Position numbers and translations under genes: made by a program
Shown: piece by piece, positions 8,208-16,984 of the stretch
Position numbering within the stretch: the stretch's first letter is position 1
How the letters are laid out: each line of letters starts with the position of its first letter
The notes under the pieces: model-generated
The model's input: the letters and a program-made list of their open reading frames with translations, nothing else
What the model was told of the DNA's origin: nothing
The model's database searches: none
From: Bacteroidales bacterium UBA6851
GTDB taxonomy: Bacteria; Bacteroidota; Bacteroidia; Bacteroidales; UBA932
Length of the DNA stretch: 23,758 bases
Direction: 5' to 3'
Assembly: GCA_002451795.1 (NCBI GenBank)
Contig: DKDJ01000006.1
Coordinates: forward strand, 148,424-172,181

Positions 8208-10166
8208 CTATTCTATCTCCAAAGCCCTCATTGCGTTAAGCACAGCCAACACGGTAACACCGACATCCGCCACCACAGCCATCCACATGGTACCGAGACC
8301 CACTGCAGATAGCAGCAGAACACTCACCTTAACCACGATAGCAAACCATACGTTCTCCTTGGCAATACGCAGCGTACGCCTTGCAATCCTTATAGCCCGG
8401 ACAATCTTGCTCGGCTTGTCATCCATCAGTACCACATCCGCAGCCTCAATGGCAGCATCACTGCCCAGTCCACCCATAGCAATACCAATATCAGCACGCT
8501 TCAGCACCAGAGCATCATTGATTCCATCGCCCACAAACGCAAGGCTCTTTCCTTCTGGTTTTCCCTTAAGAAGCTTTTCAACATAGTCCACCTTATCAAC
8601 CGGAAGAAGTTCCGTATGACACTCATCAATACCCAGCCGTGCAGCAACATCCTCGCCCACTTCCTTCCGATCTCCAGTGAGCATCACAGTTTTCCGGACA
8701 CCCAGAGACTTAAGTCCTAACACCGCTTCGGCACTGTCTTCCTTTATCTTGTCGTTGATAATAATATGGCCCACATAGACCCCATCCACAGCCACATGAA
8801 TTATAGTACCCACCTTGTGACAGTCATGCCACTTGGCACCGATGCTGTCCATCATCTTCGAATTGCCAACACAGACAACCTGACCGTTGACCATGGCTCT
8901 AACACCCTGGCCGGATATCTCTTCCACATCAGATACCTCACATCCGTCACTCGCCTCCTGAGGAAATGCGTCCCGAAGTGCAGCACCGATAGGGTGCGTA
9001 GTATAATGCTCGACATGAGCCGCAAGATGCAGAAGTCGCTTCTCATCGAAGTGATCCGGATGCACCGCCTCCACTTCAAACTGACCATAAGTAAGGGTAC
9101 CTGTCTTGTCGAATACTACCACGCCCAACTTAGCGAGAGCATCAAGATAGTTGCTTCCTTTTACAAGAATACCGTTGCGAGAGGCACCGCCGATTCCACC
9201 GAAGAAAGTCAGAGGAATGCTAATGACAAGCGCACAAGGGCAAGACACTACCAGGAAGATAAGGGCTCTGCCAAGCCACTGCGGAAAGGCTGATGCAAAC
9301 CCGGAACCAGCGAAGCAAGGAGGCACAAGGGCGAGGGCAAGGGCAAGAAAAACAACTATAGGAGTATATATTCTGGCAAAACTCGTTATAAAGGACTCAC
9401 TACGGGACTTGTTTTCGTCCGCATTCTCTACAAGGTTGATAATCTTGGACACCGTACTTTCCCCAAAGACTTTGGTTGTGCGGATTTCAATCACTCCAGT
9501 AAGATTGATACACCCAGATATAACATTGTCCTTCACCGTGACTTCACGAGGGACGCTCTCTCCGGTAAGAGCTATAGTATTGAGTGCTGACGCCCCCTCT
9601 ATCACAACCCCATCAAGAGGGATCTTCTCACCAGGACGAACTACAATCGTCTCACCTACTGCCACTTCATCTGGTGATACAGAGATGACTTCCCCATTAC
9701 GTCTGACATTAGCCACATCCGGGCGGATATTCATAAGATGAGAAATACTCTTGCGGCTCTGACCCTCGGCATAGCCTTCGAAAAGTTCTCCTATCTGGAA
9801 AAATAGCATCACGAACACAGCCTCCGGGAATTCCGTCTCGGAGCCGGGAAGAAATCCGATGCACAGAGCGCCGATGGTCGCAATGCTCATAAGGAAATGC
9901 TCATTGAACATATCCCCATGCGCTATCCCTTCTGCAGCTTCTTTCAGCGTGTCGTGACCGATAAGAAGATAAGGAATCAGAAATACAAGAAGCAACTGCC
10001 AAGTGGCAAGGTTGCACAATTTCTCCACAGCCACTGCAGTTCCAAGAAGCACCGACGTGATGACTATCAGCAATATCTGCCCCTTCATTCCACCATGCTC
10101 ATGGTGGTGATGTTCATGACTATGCTCTTCAGAGCAGCAGTTGGCTCTATTCTTTTCCTTTGACAT
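8208..10166 (-). CDS. zntA: ZntA-like Zn/Cd/Pb-exporting P1B-type ATPase
   Basis: A 652-aa inner-membrane metal pump. Visible motifs are TGES (201-204, actuator domain), SCPCALVISIPL (CPC at 309-311, transport site), DKTGT with phosphorylated D353, MLTGDRKEVGEDVA, and VGDGINDALVLKRADIGIAMG. The last helix contains VADVGVTVLAVLNAMRALE, where the Asp matches the extra ligand of Zn/Cd/Pb-type (P1B-2) pumps. It lacks the usual N-terminal HMA domain and instead has a short Cys/His-rich tail: C10, C11, H15, H17, H19-22 and H24. It appears to have its own promoter with a palindrome, so metal-dependent control is likely. Substrate choice between Zn, Cd and Pb cannot be read from the sequence. Confidence 0.93.
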   Translation of the reverse strand: MSKEKNRANCCSEEHSHEHHHHEHGGMKGQILLIVITSVLLGTAVAVEKLCNLATWQLLLVFLIPYLLIGHDTLKEAAEGIAHGDMFNEHFLMSIATIGALCIGFLPGSETEFPEAVFVMLFFQIGELFEGYAEGQSRKSISHLMNIRPDVANVRRNGEVISVSPDEVAVGETIVVRPGEKIPLDGVVIEGASALNTIALTGESVPREVTVKDNVISGCINLTGVIEIRTTKVFGESTVSKIINLVENADENKSRSESFITSFARIYTPIVVFLALALALVPPCFAGSGFASAFPQWLGRALIFLVVSCPCALVISIPLTFFGGIGGASRNGILVKGSNYLDALAKLGVVVFDKTGTLTYGQFEVEAVHPDHFDEKRLLHLAAHVEHYTTHPIGAALRDAFPQEASDGCEVSDVEEISGQGVRAMVNGQVVCVGNSKMMDSIGAKWHDCHKVGTIIHVAVDGVYVGHIIINDKIKEDSAEAVLGLKSLGVRKTVMLTGDRKEVGEDVAARLGIDECHTELLPVDKVDYVEKLLKGKPEGKSLAFVGDGINDALVLKRADIGIAMGGLGSDAAIEAADVVLMDDKPSKIVRAIRIARRTLRIAKENVWFAIVVKVSVLLLSAVGLGTMWMAVVADVGVTVLAVLNAMRALEIE

Positions 10167-10187
10167 ATCTTTTGAATTTTAATGCTG

Positions 10188-10224
10188 CAAAGATATGCCA
10201 TCCCGCCTGCAACCGAGTTGCAAA
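10188..10224 (-). promoter_or_regulatory. Promoter of the metal-ATPase gene
   Basis: On the minus strand TATCTTTG (10188-10195) matches the -7 consensus, 21 bases before the ATG at 10166. The nearest TTTG is at 10221-10224, giving a 25-base spacer, longer than usual; suboptimal spacing is known from promoters controlled by DNA-distorting metal regulators, but that is only a possibility here. Confidence 0.5.
10208..10222. promoter_or_regulatory. 15-bp palindrome, candidate metal-regulator operator
   Basis: TGCAACCGAGTTGCA is a perfect 6-3-6 inverted repeat lying between the -33 and -7 elements of the metal-ATPase promoter. Its position suits a repressor or metal-sensing activator. No regulator gene is in the window, so the bound protein is unknown; a Fur/Zur-family or MerR-family protein would fit. 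Confidence 0.5.
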
Positions 10225-10240
10225 CCTCAAGGCTATCGGC

Positions 10241-10882
10241 TCAATGCTTCACGCCAAGAAAATCACTGAACTTGTATCCCCTGAAATCAGGTATCACTAA
10301 ATCAGCATATTCTGCCACCTGTTCAGCTGGATTGGTAGTAGAAAGAGCCACAACCGTGGCACCTGACCCACGTCCAGCCATAAGTCCACTTATAGAATCC
10401 TCGAACACTACGGTGTGAGCCGCGTCGGCACCGAGCGCGGACATACCCTTCAAGTAACAGTCAGGAGAAGGCTTGGAAGCAGCAAAATCTTCGCTTGTCA
10501 GAATACGATCGAACAAACTGTTGAACTCCGGGTGACGACGGTACACATTAGACATCTTAGTCTTATCCGAACTCGTAACAACCGCCATACGCACCCCTTC
10601 ACGCTTCAGCGAATCCAGGAAATCCTTAGCACCAGGGATATAGCCGAACGGCATCTTGCTTTCATAATCCATAAGCTGGGCAGTTATCCGAGCATGGTCC
10701 TCAGGGCGATAATTATCACCAAGTATCTTCACCAGTGTCTGTCCTTTGATAGTTATACCAAATCCTTTGACATCCAGATACTTCTCTCCCATCTTATCCC
10801 AGAACAGAGTATAATCCCCCTCGGAGTCAAGAATCACTCCGTCGAGGTCAAAAAGCGCAATATAATCCTTAATTCCACTCAT
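10241..10882 (-). CDS. HAD superfamily phosphatase (beta-phosphoglucomutase-like)
   Basis: A 213-aa cytoplasmic HAD hydrolase with a helical cap between motifs I and II. Motif I is FDLDGVILDSEG (nucleophile D12, acid/base D14), motif II is VVTSSDK, motif III lysine is in SKPSPDCYLKG, and motif IV is VVFEDSISGLMAG. This is the class-I layout shared by beta-phosphoglucomutases, sugar-phosphatases and phosphoglycolate phosphatases; the exact substrate cannot be fixed. It starts three bases after the GH13 gene stops, and the pairing suggests handling of sugar phosphates from the same route. It is the last gene of the long minus-strand run. Confidence 0.88.
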   Translation of the reverse strand: MSGIKDYIALFDLDGVILDSEGDYTLFWDKMGEKYLDVKGFGITIKGQTLVKILGDNYRPEDHARITAQLMDYESKMPFGYIPGAKDFLDSLKREGVRMAVVTSSDKTKMSNVYRRHPEFNSLFDRILTSEDFAASKPSPDCYLKGMSALGADAAHTVVFEDSISGLMAGRGSGATVVALSTTNPAEQVAEYADLVIPDFRGYKFSDFLGVKH

Positions 10883-10885
10883 ATA

Positions 10886-12175
10886 TCACTTGACTTTTAC
10901 TATTACAGCATCCCTTGACGGCACGCTTACTACCACTTCCCTGCCTCCACAGACCGGCACATCCTCGGGAATCCATACCCCAGTATGAACCTCTCTATCA
11001 GAGAAATTGCAGAACACAAGCCATGCCTGACGGCTATCGAATCTTAAAAAGCAGAAATGGCTTGTCACATCAAACCCCTCATGGCCTTTATTGCAATAGC
11101 ACAAGTCCCAGCATTTTCCTTTTCTGAATACAGGTTTCTGCGCCAATTCAAGCCACCTACGGTATCGGTCAAGCACAGCCGATTCCCTCTCGTCAAGAAC
11201 GTGACGACCATTGACATAAGCATTCAGATCCACTATAGCACGAGGCTTGGTCCAGCTGAATATCGAAGTTCTTCCGTCATCACTTTCAGAAGCATCCTCC
11301 CCAAGTTCCTGTCCAAAATAAAGCATAAAGGAAGCGTCATTGAACAGCATCGAAGCGGCAAGCAGAGGGTACGCCCTCTCTGCGGAGCCAAGGCAGAAGC
11401 GGGAAGCGATACGCTGCTCATCATGGTTCTCAAGAAAATTCAGCATACGAGGCTGCAAGTCAGAAAGAAACTGCCAGTTCCACGTAAGGGACTCGGCCGT
11501 ACAGGAATACTTTCCTATGGATATAAGGCTGTCGTACATGCCTGACTTATCATATAGGAGATCGAACCCTACATACTCCACGAAACTACGATAATTGCTC
11601 TTGTCATACACCTCCGCCACGAATAGAGTCCCTGGAAACTCCTTTTTAATCTCAGAAATCAGTCTTTTCTGAGGCTCCTGCGGCACAAGCTCTACCATAT
11701 CGCAGCGAAATCCATCTACTCCCAGCGATGCCCAGAATCGAAGAGCATCCAGAGCCGCATCAAAAGTCTCAGGAACACTCCAGTCATTCTTCAAGGTATC
11801 TGTCCAGTCTCCGTCACAATAGCCATACTGCTTCATTCCACCATGATAGTCACAAGCCACATGATTGGGGATGAAATCCGTCAAGATCTTAATGCCGTTA
11901 CGATGTGCTCGACGGACAAGAAGCTCAAACTCATGTACCCTCTCTTCCTCATTGTCAGCCATATACGGATTAACATCCTTCCAGTCAGTAACCGAATATG
12001 GACAGCCAGGATTGCCTTTGACAAAGCTCTTACCGCTCGCATGGCGCGGAATTCCTGTAAGCCAGAGGTAGTCTACGCCTAAAGAAGAAAGATATGCAAA
12101 AGTCTTATTGTTCCATGCAGAAAAATGCCCGTTTCCCCATAAGCGGGCCATAGCCTGATAAATAATCTGTTTCAT
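10886..12175 (-). CDS. GH13 alpha-amylase family glycoside hydrolase, cytoplasmic
   Basis: A 429-aa enzyme of the GH13 family acting on alpha-glucans. The conserved regions appear in order: DFIPNHV (I, from D100), GFRCDMVE (II, nucleophile D159), FVAEVYD (III, acid/base E188) and FLENHDEQR (IV, D252), so the catalytic triad is complete. There is no signal peptide, which points to a cytoplasmic role, for example on maltodextrins or stored glycogen, unlike the exported SusG type. The C-terminal 90 residues form the usual beta domain. The length is short to normal. It lies nine bases after tamL and three before the HAD gene. Exact substrate and linkage are not readable from the sequence. Confidence 0.92.
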   Translation of the reverse strand: MKQIIYQAMARLWGNGHFSAWNNKTFAYLSSLGVDYLWLTGIPRHASGKSFVKGNPGCPYSVTDWKDVNPYMADNEEERVHEFELLVRRAHRNGIKILTDFIPNHVACDYHGGMKQYGYCDGDWTDTLKNDWSVPETFDAALDALRFWASLGVDGFRCDMVELVPQEPQKRLISEIKKEFPGTLFVAEVYDKSNYRSFVEYVGFDLLYDKSGMYDSLISIGKYSCTAESLTWNWQFLSDLQPRMLNFLENHDEQRIASRFCLGSAERAYPLLAASMLFNDASFMLYFGQELGEDASESDDGRTSIFSWTKPRAIVDLNAYVNGRHVLDERESAVLDRYRRWLELAQKPVFRKGKCWDLCYCNKGHEGFDVTSHFCFLRFDSRQAWLVFCNFSDREVHTGVWIPEDVPVCGGREVVVSVPSRDAVIVKVK

Positions 12176-12184
12176 AAAAATACA

Positions 12185-14329
12185 TCAGAACGGATAACCG
12201 ACTCCAAAATGAATAGTATAGTTGTTGACGCCCTTGAGCCAACGTGACGGACCGATCCACCTCTGCCCCTCAGGCTGCGAAGGATCATGAAGTTTGACAC
12301 CAAGGTCAACACGAATAAGGATAAAGTCCAGGTTGAGCCTTAATCCAGCCCCCCAGTCAGCAGCTATGGACTTTGGAAACGCACCTGATAGCGAATCCAT
12401 TCTCCAGATGTTTCCAGCCTCAGCGAACATGGCACCCTCCAGTTTCCAAAGCAGTTTGAAACGCAATTCCGCATCAAGTTCCAGTTTCAGGTCACCTGTC
12501 TGACTCGGAATCACGAAAGACTCATCCACCGCACTGAATCCCGGACCAAGGGTGCGAACCTGCCACCCACGCATACTGCTGGCTCCGCCGCAATAGAATT
12601 GTTTCTCAAAAGGAAGAGCAGAAGAATTGCCATAAGCCTTACCCACGCCTGCGACAAAACGCATTGCAAGCGACACCCCGTTCCATTTGCCTAAGCCAAA
12701 AGACCGTCCAAGCTGGATTTCCGAGCGGACATACTGATTGTATGGAAGTCCGAGCAGCGTGTAATGTCCATCGGAGGATGGAAGCACTTTATTGAAAAGC
12801 GAGACCACATTTCCAGCCAAATCCACCGAATATCTCACAAACCCATAAGGGGCCTTAGGAACTATTGAAGCATCGGTCGTGTAGTAAAGGACAGAGCCGA
12901 GTCCAAGGTCAAATTTATCAGAGTATGAGTCCCAGAGGTACGGATTGGCCATCAAGGTCTCCCGGAAACTATCACTGAGTTTGTACAGTTTCACTAGACC
13001 AAACTGGACAGGATAAACCTGATAATAGAAGTTCTCGCCCACACGGCCGGAATACCCGAAAGAAACGTTGCCGATGGTCCTTCTGTATTCTGGTCTGTTC
13101 TGATAGTTGTACGACGTCTTGATCTCTGTGCGTGGGATGAAGCGACCCTTGATTTTCCGCAACGGATACCCAAGAGCCCTTGGGAAACTGATGCCAGCAG
13201 ATATACCCCACTCGGAAGATTTTACGTTGGTCCCAGGCATAAACTGCCAGTTACCTGTAAATCCGAGATTAAGCCACTCGCCTCCGCCAAATACATTCTT
13301 GTGGTAATAATTGAGCTGAGGAGAAGCGCCAAACAGCCCCGAAGAGTTGGAAGATAACTCAAGATTGACCTTATATCCGACCATATCACCCCCGCTAAGT
13401 TTGATCCGACAGTCCACATACGCACTATCCGATGGAGTCATCTCTATATTGACTCCTCCGAACATATTCAATGCAGAAAAGCGATAATATGTCGTATTCA
13501 CCACATCTTCACTATAATATGTCCCTGGCTTTATCTTATTGAAATCCCTCAGCAGCCCCGGGCGTACATATATGTCGGAAGGATGCATAATATCCACATT
13601 GCGGATACGATATTTCACTATTGGGGACTCATTGTCTGGATTGTCGCTCCTCGTATAGCCCTTTATCTTGTAGTGGAGTACAGTCTGACCGGACAACGTA
13701 TCAGCCTCGAAGAAATAGTGGTTCTTGTTGAAGTTATAATATCCCTTATTCCGGAAATATGCGGAGCCTCTCACCGTCTCACTCTCAAGAAGCTTTTCGG
13801 AAAGGAAGTCACCAGGGTGCACCGTCATGTTCAGACTATCCAGGCTGAAATCCTCAGCAAACTCACCTGGAGGGATGTCGTATTCGATGCGGTCTATCGC
13901 TTTTCGCTTCCCTGGGTCCACCACATAAGTCACCTTGGCCACACGCTTTTTGGTTCTTACGACTCCTGCCACCTTCGCGTCATAATACCCCAGATAATGC
14001 AGGTGCTCCACCATACTCTCACTGGACTTGTCCACGAGCGTAGAGTCAAAAACAACCGGAGCCGTACCAAAGAACTCCCACACTCCGTTAATGCCTCGAC
14101 CGCTGCCATTGGACCAATTGTAGACTGAAATCAGCGGGTTCCACCCGAAGATGGATCCATTAGGCTGCTGGCGGATAGATGACTGGAGTTCAGAAACACT
14201 GATTTTCTCACCACCGACAATCTTGATGTCATTTGAAGCAAGACGGCGCTCCCCTCGCGGCACCAGACGAGTGGTGCTACACGAAGCAAACGTCAAGAGT
14301 GCGACCAATATTATTATTCTACACCTCAT
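12185..14329 (-). CDS. tamL: TamL-like BamA/TamA family outer-membrane lipoprotein
   Basis: A 714-aa Omp85-family protein. It starts with a lipoprotein signal, with lipobox TFASC and lipidated C17, the feature that separates Bacteroidetes TamL from BamA and TamA. POTRA-like segments occupy about residues 30-290 (for example DIKIVGGEKISVSELQSSI). The 16-strand barrel and surface-antigen domain follow to the end, with GGASSMRGW and the terminal HFGVGYPF, whose final Phe is a beta-signal. TamL is thought to act with the inner-membrane TamB protein in outer-membrane assembly or lipid movement; no tamB is in the window. Its start overlaps the methyltransferase stop as ATGA. Confidence 0.88.
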   Translation of the reverse strand: MRCRIIILVALLTFASCSTTRLVPRGERRLASNDIKIVGGEKISVSELQSSIRQQPNGSIFGWNPLISVYNWSNGSGRGINGVWEFFGTAPVVFDSTLVDKSSESMVEHLHYLGYYDAKVAGVVRTKKRVAKVTYVVDPGKRKAIDRIEYDIPPGEFAEDFSLDSLNMTVHPGDFLSEKLLESETVRGSAYFRNKGYYNFNKNHYFFEADTLSGQTVLHYKIKGYTRSDNPDNESPIVKYRIRNVDIMHPSDIYVRPGLLRDFNKIKPGTYYSEDVVNTTYYRFSALNMFGGVNIEMTPSDSAYVDCRIKLSGGDMVGYKVNLELSSNSSGLFGASPQLNYYHKNVFGGGEWLNLGFTGNWQFMPGTNVKSSEWGISAGISFPRALGYPLRKIKGRFIPRTEIKTSYNYQNRPEYRRTIGNVSFGYSGRVGENFYYQVYPVQFGLVKLYKLSDSFRETLMANPYLWDSYSDKFDLGLGSVLYYTTDASIVPKAPYGFVRYSVDLAGNVVSLFNKVLPSSDGHYTLLGLPYNQYVRSEIQLGRSFGLGKWNGVSLAMRFVAGVGKAYGNSSALPFEKQFYCGGASSMRGWQVRTLGPGFSAVDESFVIPSQTGDLKLELDAELRFKLLWKLEGAMFAEAGNIWRMDSLSGAFPKSIAADWGAGLRLNLDFILIRVDLGVKLHDPSQPEGQRWIGPSRWLKGVNNYTIHFGVGYPF

Positions 14330-15054
14330 CTTCTACGAAATTCTGACAGCGTCACGGCAGTGGCCACAGCCACGTTCAAGGACTCAGCACCACTCTGAGC
14401 AAACGACGGGATGCGAAGTCCTGCGCTCAACTCCCTCCGCACGGCCTCACTTATACCGTTTGACTCATTTCCCATAACCACAAGAGATGAGCAGCTGAGC
14501 CGCGAAGTATAAATAGACTCTCCGTCAAGAAGCGTCCCATAGACAGGGCGCCCCACAGAACGGAACTGTCTGCATAGAGAAGGGATGTCCGCTTCTATCG
14601 TTTTAACTCGGAATATAGATCCCATGGTTGCCTGTACCACTTTCGGAGAATAGATATCCGTACAGTCAGCGGACATAAATACGGCTGATACACCGAACCA
14701 GTCAGCCACTCGCAGAATCGTGCCCATATTGCCTGGATCCCTGACAGAATCAAGAGCAAGGCATAGACCCTCAGGGCAGTCTCTATGTCCAGTCGCGCAC
14801 TGTCCTGTGCGCAGCCATGAAGGGATACGCACCAGCGCCAGCACAGGAGAAGGAGTAGAACAGAAGGAAATTCTCGACATAGCCTGCTCGCCCACCTCTT
14901 CCTGTCGGTATATAGCCTCCACCTCGTACGCTGATGCCATTGCCTCGCGTACAAGTTTCTCACCCTCCACCACGAACAATCCATGCTCATCTCTGAACTT
15001 CTTGTCCTTCAGAGAGCGAATTAGTCTAATCTGCGCGTTTGTCAAACTGTCCAT
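14326..15054 (-). CDS. TrmH/SpoU family 2'-O-ribose RNA methyltransferase
   Basis: A 242-aa SPOUT enzyme that methylates ribose 2'-OH using S-adenosylmethionine. The N-terminal substrate-binding domain starts LTNAQIRLIRSLKDKKFR and includes FVVEGEKLV. The knotted catalytic domain has motif 1 LDSVRDPGNMGTILRVADWF (R and N are functional), motif 2 SPKVVQATMGSIFR with VVMGNESNGIS, and motif 3 IPSFAQSGAESLNVAVATA. The layout resembles 23S rRNA methyltransferases such as RlmB, but the target nucleotide cannot be told. It follows murF by 18 bases and overlaps tamL by 4, a pairing common in Bacteroidetes. Confidence 0.92.
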   Translation of the reverse strand: MDSLTNAQIRLIRSLKDKKFRDEHGLFVVEGEKLVREAMASAYEVEAIYRQEEVGEQAMSRISFCSTPSPVLALVRIPSWLRTGQCATGHRDCPEGLCLALDSVRDPGNMGTILRVADWFGVSAVFMSADCTDIYSPKVVQATMGSIFRVKTIEADIPSLCRQFRSVGRPVYGTLLDGESIYTSRLSCSSLVVMGNESNGISEAVRRELSAGLRIPSFAQSGAESLNVAVATAVTLSEFRRR

Positions 15055-15072
15055 CCCTTATATATATTACGC

Positions 15073-16536
15073 CTACAAGGCCGGTATGACCTTTTCCATC
15101 TGAGTACCTCGAGATCCTTTCAGAAGAATAAGATACCCTTCTATGTTGCACGAACGCAAGAACTCACAGAGACACTCTGAAGACGGAGCCCATACGAAAC
15201 GAGGAACACTTTCAGAATGGCACTGACACTCTTCCTTACAAGCAGGATGCTCCATACGCACTGCCAGACCTTCTGGCTCCACCACACCATATTCCAGTCC
15301 ACAGTCGTCGAGCGCCTTACGGAATTCATCCCCCACAAGCATTACGCATTCCAGAGTACCGCTGGCCTCTGCGGTTTCTTCCTTAGCAGAGTCTGCGGAA
15401 GGGGTCTGCGGAGCGGAGAGCCTGCGGAGCAGGCTGGCGTGCTCCCGGAGGGAGTCCGCCCCGAGCTCGCGCATCTCTCCGAGAAGCGCGATGCCCGGCG
15501 TCTCCGCTCCTCCAAGCATCGTAAAGAAACTGTCCAATGCCGCAGCCATAGAAGTCGGATTGGCATTGTACGCATCCACTATCAATACATTCTTCCCTGT
15601 ACGTCTCATCTCCGACCGCTTGTTGTCCGGTTCGAAAGACTCTATCGCATTCACAGCCTCCTCCCTCGGTACTCCGAAATAATCTCCTACCGCCAAAGCA
15701 GCCATTACGTTAGGAGCATTGTACGCACCAATCAGATGAGTAGAGATGACCTTCCCATCCAGCTCAATACGAAGAAACGGCACCTCCGCTGTAGCAGGAA
15801 GGACCTTTGCACCCTGATACCCGACACCATAGCCGAAGCAATGGCATGGCTGCTTCGAAGCCTCATCCTTAAGCACAGGATCATCTTCATTGAGGAAGAT
15901 AAGGGAACCCTTACGCCCTCCGAGCCATTTGTAAAGCTCAGTCTTCGCAGCCACAACCCCCTCGAATGATCCGAAACCGAGCAGGTGCGCTTTCCCGACA
16001 TTGGTAATAAGACCATAGTCAGGCTGACTCACCCTGACAAGCTTGGCAATATCATCCGGATGGTTCGCACCCATTTCTATGACCGCAATCTCCGTATCAG
16101 GACGAATGGAAAGAAGAGAAAGTGGGACGCCGATATCATTATTGAAATTGCCTTGGGTTGCAGTCACACGATACTTGCAGGCAAGCACAAGGCTGATGAG
16201 GTTCTTGGTAGTCGTCTTACCATTAGTCCCTGTAAGGCCAATGACAGGAAGAGCTCCTCCCTTCACATGCGTACGATGCCACACGGCGAGATCCCTAAGC
16301 GTAGCATACGAGTCCTCAACCTTGATAATTCTTTCATCGTCCGGCAATTCCGACCTGTCCGCCACAGCATAGCAAGCCCCAGCCTCAAGAGCAGCGAGCA
16401 CGTAGTCATTACCATCAAAACTATCACCCTTTAGGGCAAAGAACATTTCTCCTCCCTTAATCTGTCGGCTGTCCGTAGTCACGTGGCAGTCACAGTCACA
16501 ATAGCGTCTGTATAATTCCTCGGCAGTCATAGGCAT
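15073..16536 (-). CDS. murF: MurF, UDP-MurNAc-tripeptide--D-Ala-D-Ala ligase
   Basis: A 487-aa cytoplasmic Mur ligase that adds D-Ala-D-Ala to complete the peptidoglycan precursor. It shows TDSRQIKGGEMFFALKG, the P-loop GLTGTNGKTTTKN (K107), the GNFNNDIGVPLSLL motif, VIEMGANHP, and DAYNANPTSM in the C-terminal part. Two segments look inserted relative to typical MurF: a Ser/Ala/Glu-rich stretch at about 373-394 encoded by GC-rich, partly repetitive DNA, and a Cys-containing stretch at about 428-443. CxC pairs occur at 13/15/17, 231/233 and 437/439. The gene begins two bases after dut ends. Confidence 0.95.
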   Translation of the reverse strand: MPMTAEELYRRYCDCDCHVTTDSRQIKGGEMFFALKGDSFDGNDYVLAALEAGACYAVADRSELPDDERIIKVEDSYATLRDLAVWHRTHVKGGALPVIGLTGTNGKTTTKNLISLVLACKYRVTATQGNFNNDIGVPLSLLSIRPDTEIAVIEMGANHPDDIAKLVRVSQPDYGLITNVGKAHLLGFGSFEGVVAAKTELYKWLGGRKGSLIFLNEDDPVLKDEASKQPCHCFGYGVGYQGAKVLPATAEVPFLRIELDGKVISTHLIGAYNAPNVMAALAVGDYFGVPREEAVNAIESFEPDNKRSEMRRTGKNVLIVDAYNANPTSMAAALDSFFTMLGGAETPGIALLGEMRELGADSLREHASLLRRLSAPQTPSADSAKEETAEASGTLECVMLVGDEFRKALDDCGLEYGVVEPEGLAVRMEHPACKEECQCHSESVPRFVWAPSSECLCEFLRSCNIEGYLILLKGSRGTQMEKVIPAL

Positions 16537-16538
16537 AT

Positions 16539-16973
16539 CTATTTTACACCAGTACTTCCAAATCCACCCTCACCCCTTTCGGAAGAGGAAAGACTCTGAC
16601 ACTCATCCCATTCGATGCATTCATGCCGGGCAAGTACAAGCTGTGCTATACGCTCTCCCCTTTCCACCACAAATGTCTCACTACTCAGATTGACAAGAAT
16701 CACACAGACCTCACCGCGATAGTCCGCATCTATGGTTCCGGGAGCATTAAGCACCGTAACACCCTTCTTTGCAGCAAGTCCGCTGCGAGGGCGCACCTGC
16801 ACCTCATATCCTTTAGGGATCTCAAGGAAGAGCCCAGTCGGCACAATAACCCTCTGAAGAGGAGCGATACTAATGGGAGTCTCGTTGTTCGCACGGACAT
16901 CCATCCCCGCGGCCAAAGGAGTAGCATATTCAGGAAGCGCGTTTCCACTCTTGTTGATCACTCTGACTTTCAT
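16539..16973 (-). CDS. dut: Deoxyuridine 5'-triphosphate nucleotidohydrolase
   Basis: A 144-aa trimeric dUTPase that hydrolyses dUTP to dUMP and pyrophosphate, keeping uracil out of DNA and feeding thymidylate synthesis. All five motifs are present: AGMDVRAN, PRSGLAAKKG, NAPGTIDADYRGE (catalytic Asp), VERGERIAQLVL and the C-terminal SERGEGGFGSTG that closes over the substrate. The length is normal. It sits 11 bases after the LptG-family gene and two before murF, so it is translated from the same messenger. Confidence 0.97.
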   Translation of the reverse strand: MKVRVINKSGNALPEYATPLAAGMDVRANNETPISIAPLQRVIVPTGLFLEIPKGYEVQVRPRSGLAAKKGVTVLNAPGTIDADYRGEVCVILVNLSSETFVVERGERIAQLVLARHECIEWDECQSLSSSERGEGGFGSTGVK

Positions 16974-16984
16974 ATTGTTGAATA

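Noticed and set aside
15217..15969. Plus-strand open frame of about 250 codons opposite murF
   Set aside because: It is antisense to a complete MurF with all motifs and shows no family features.
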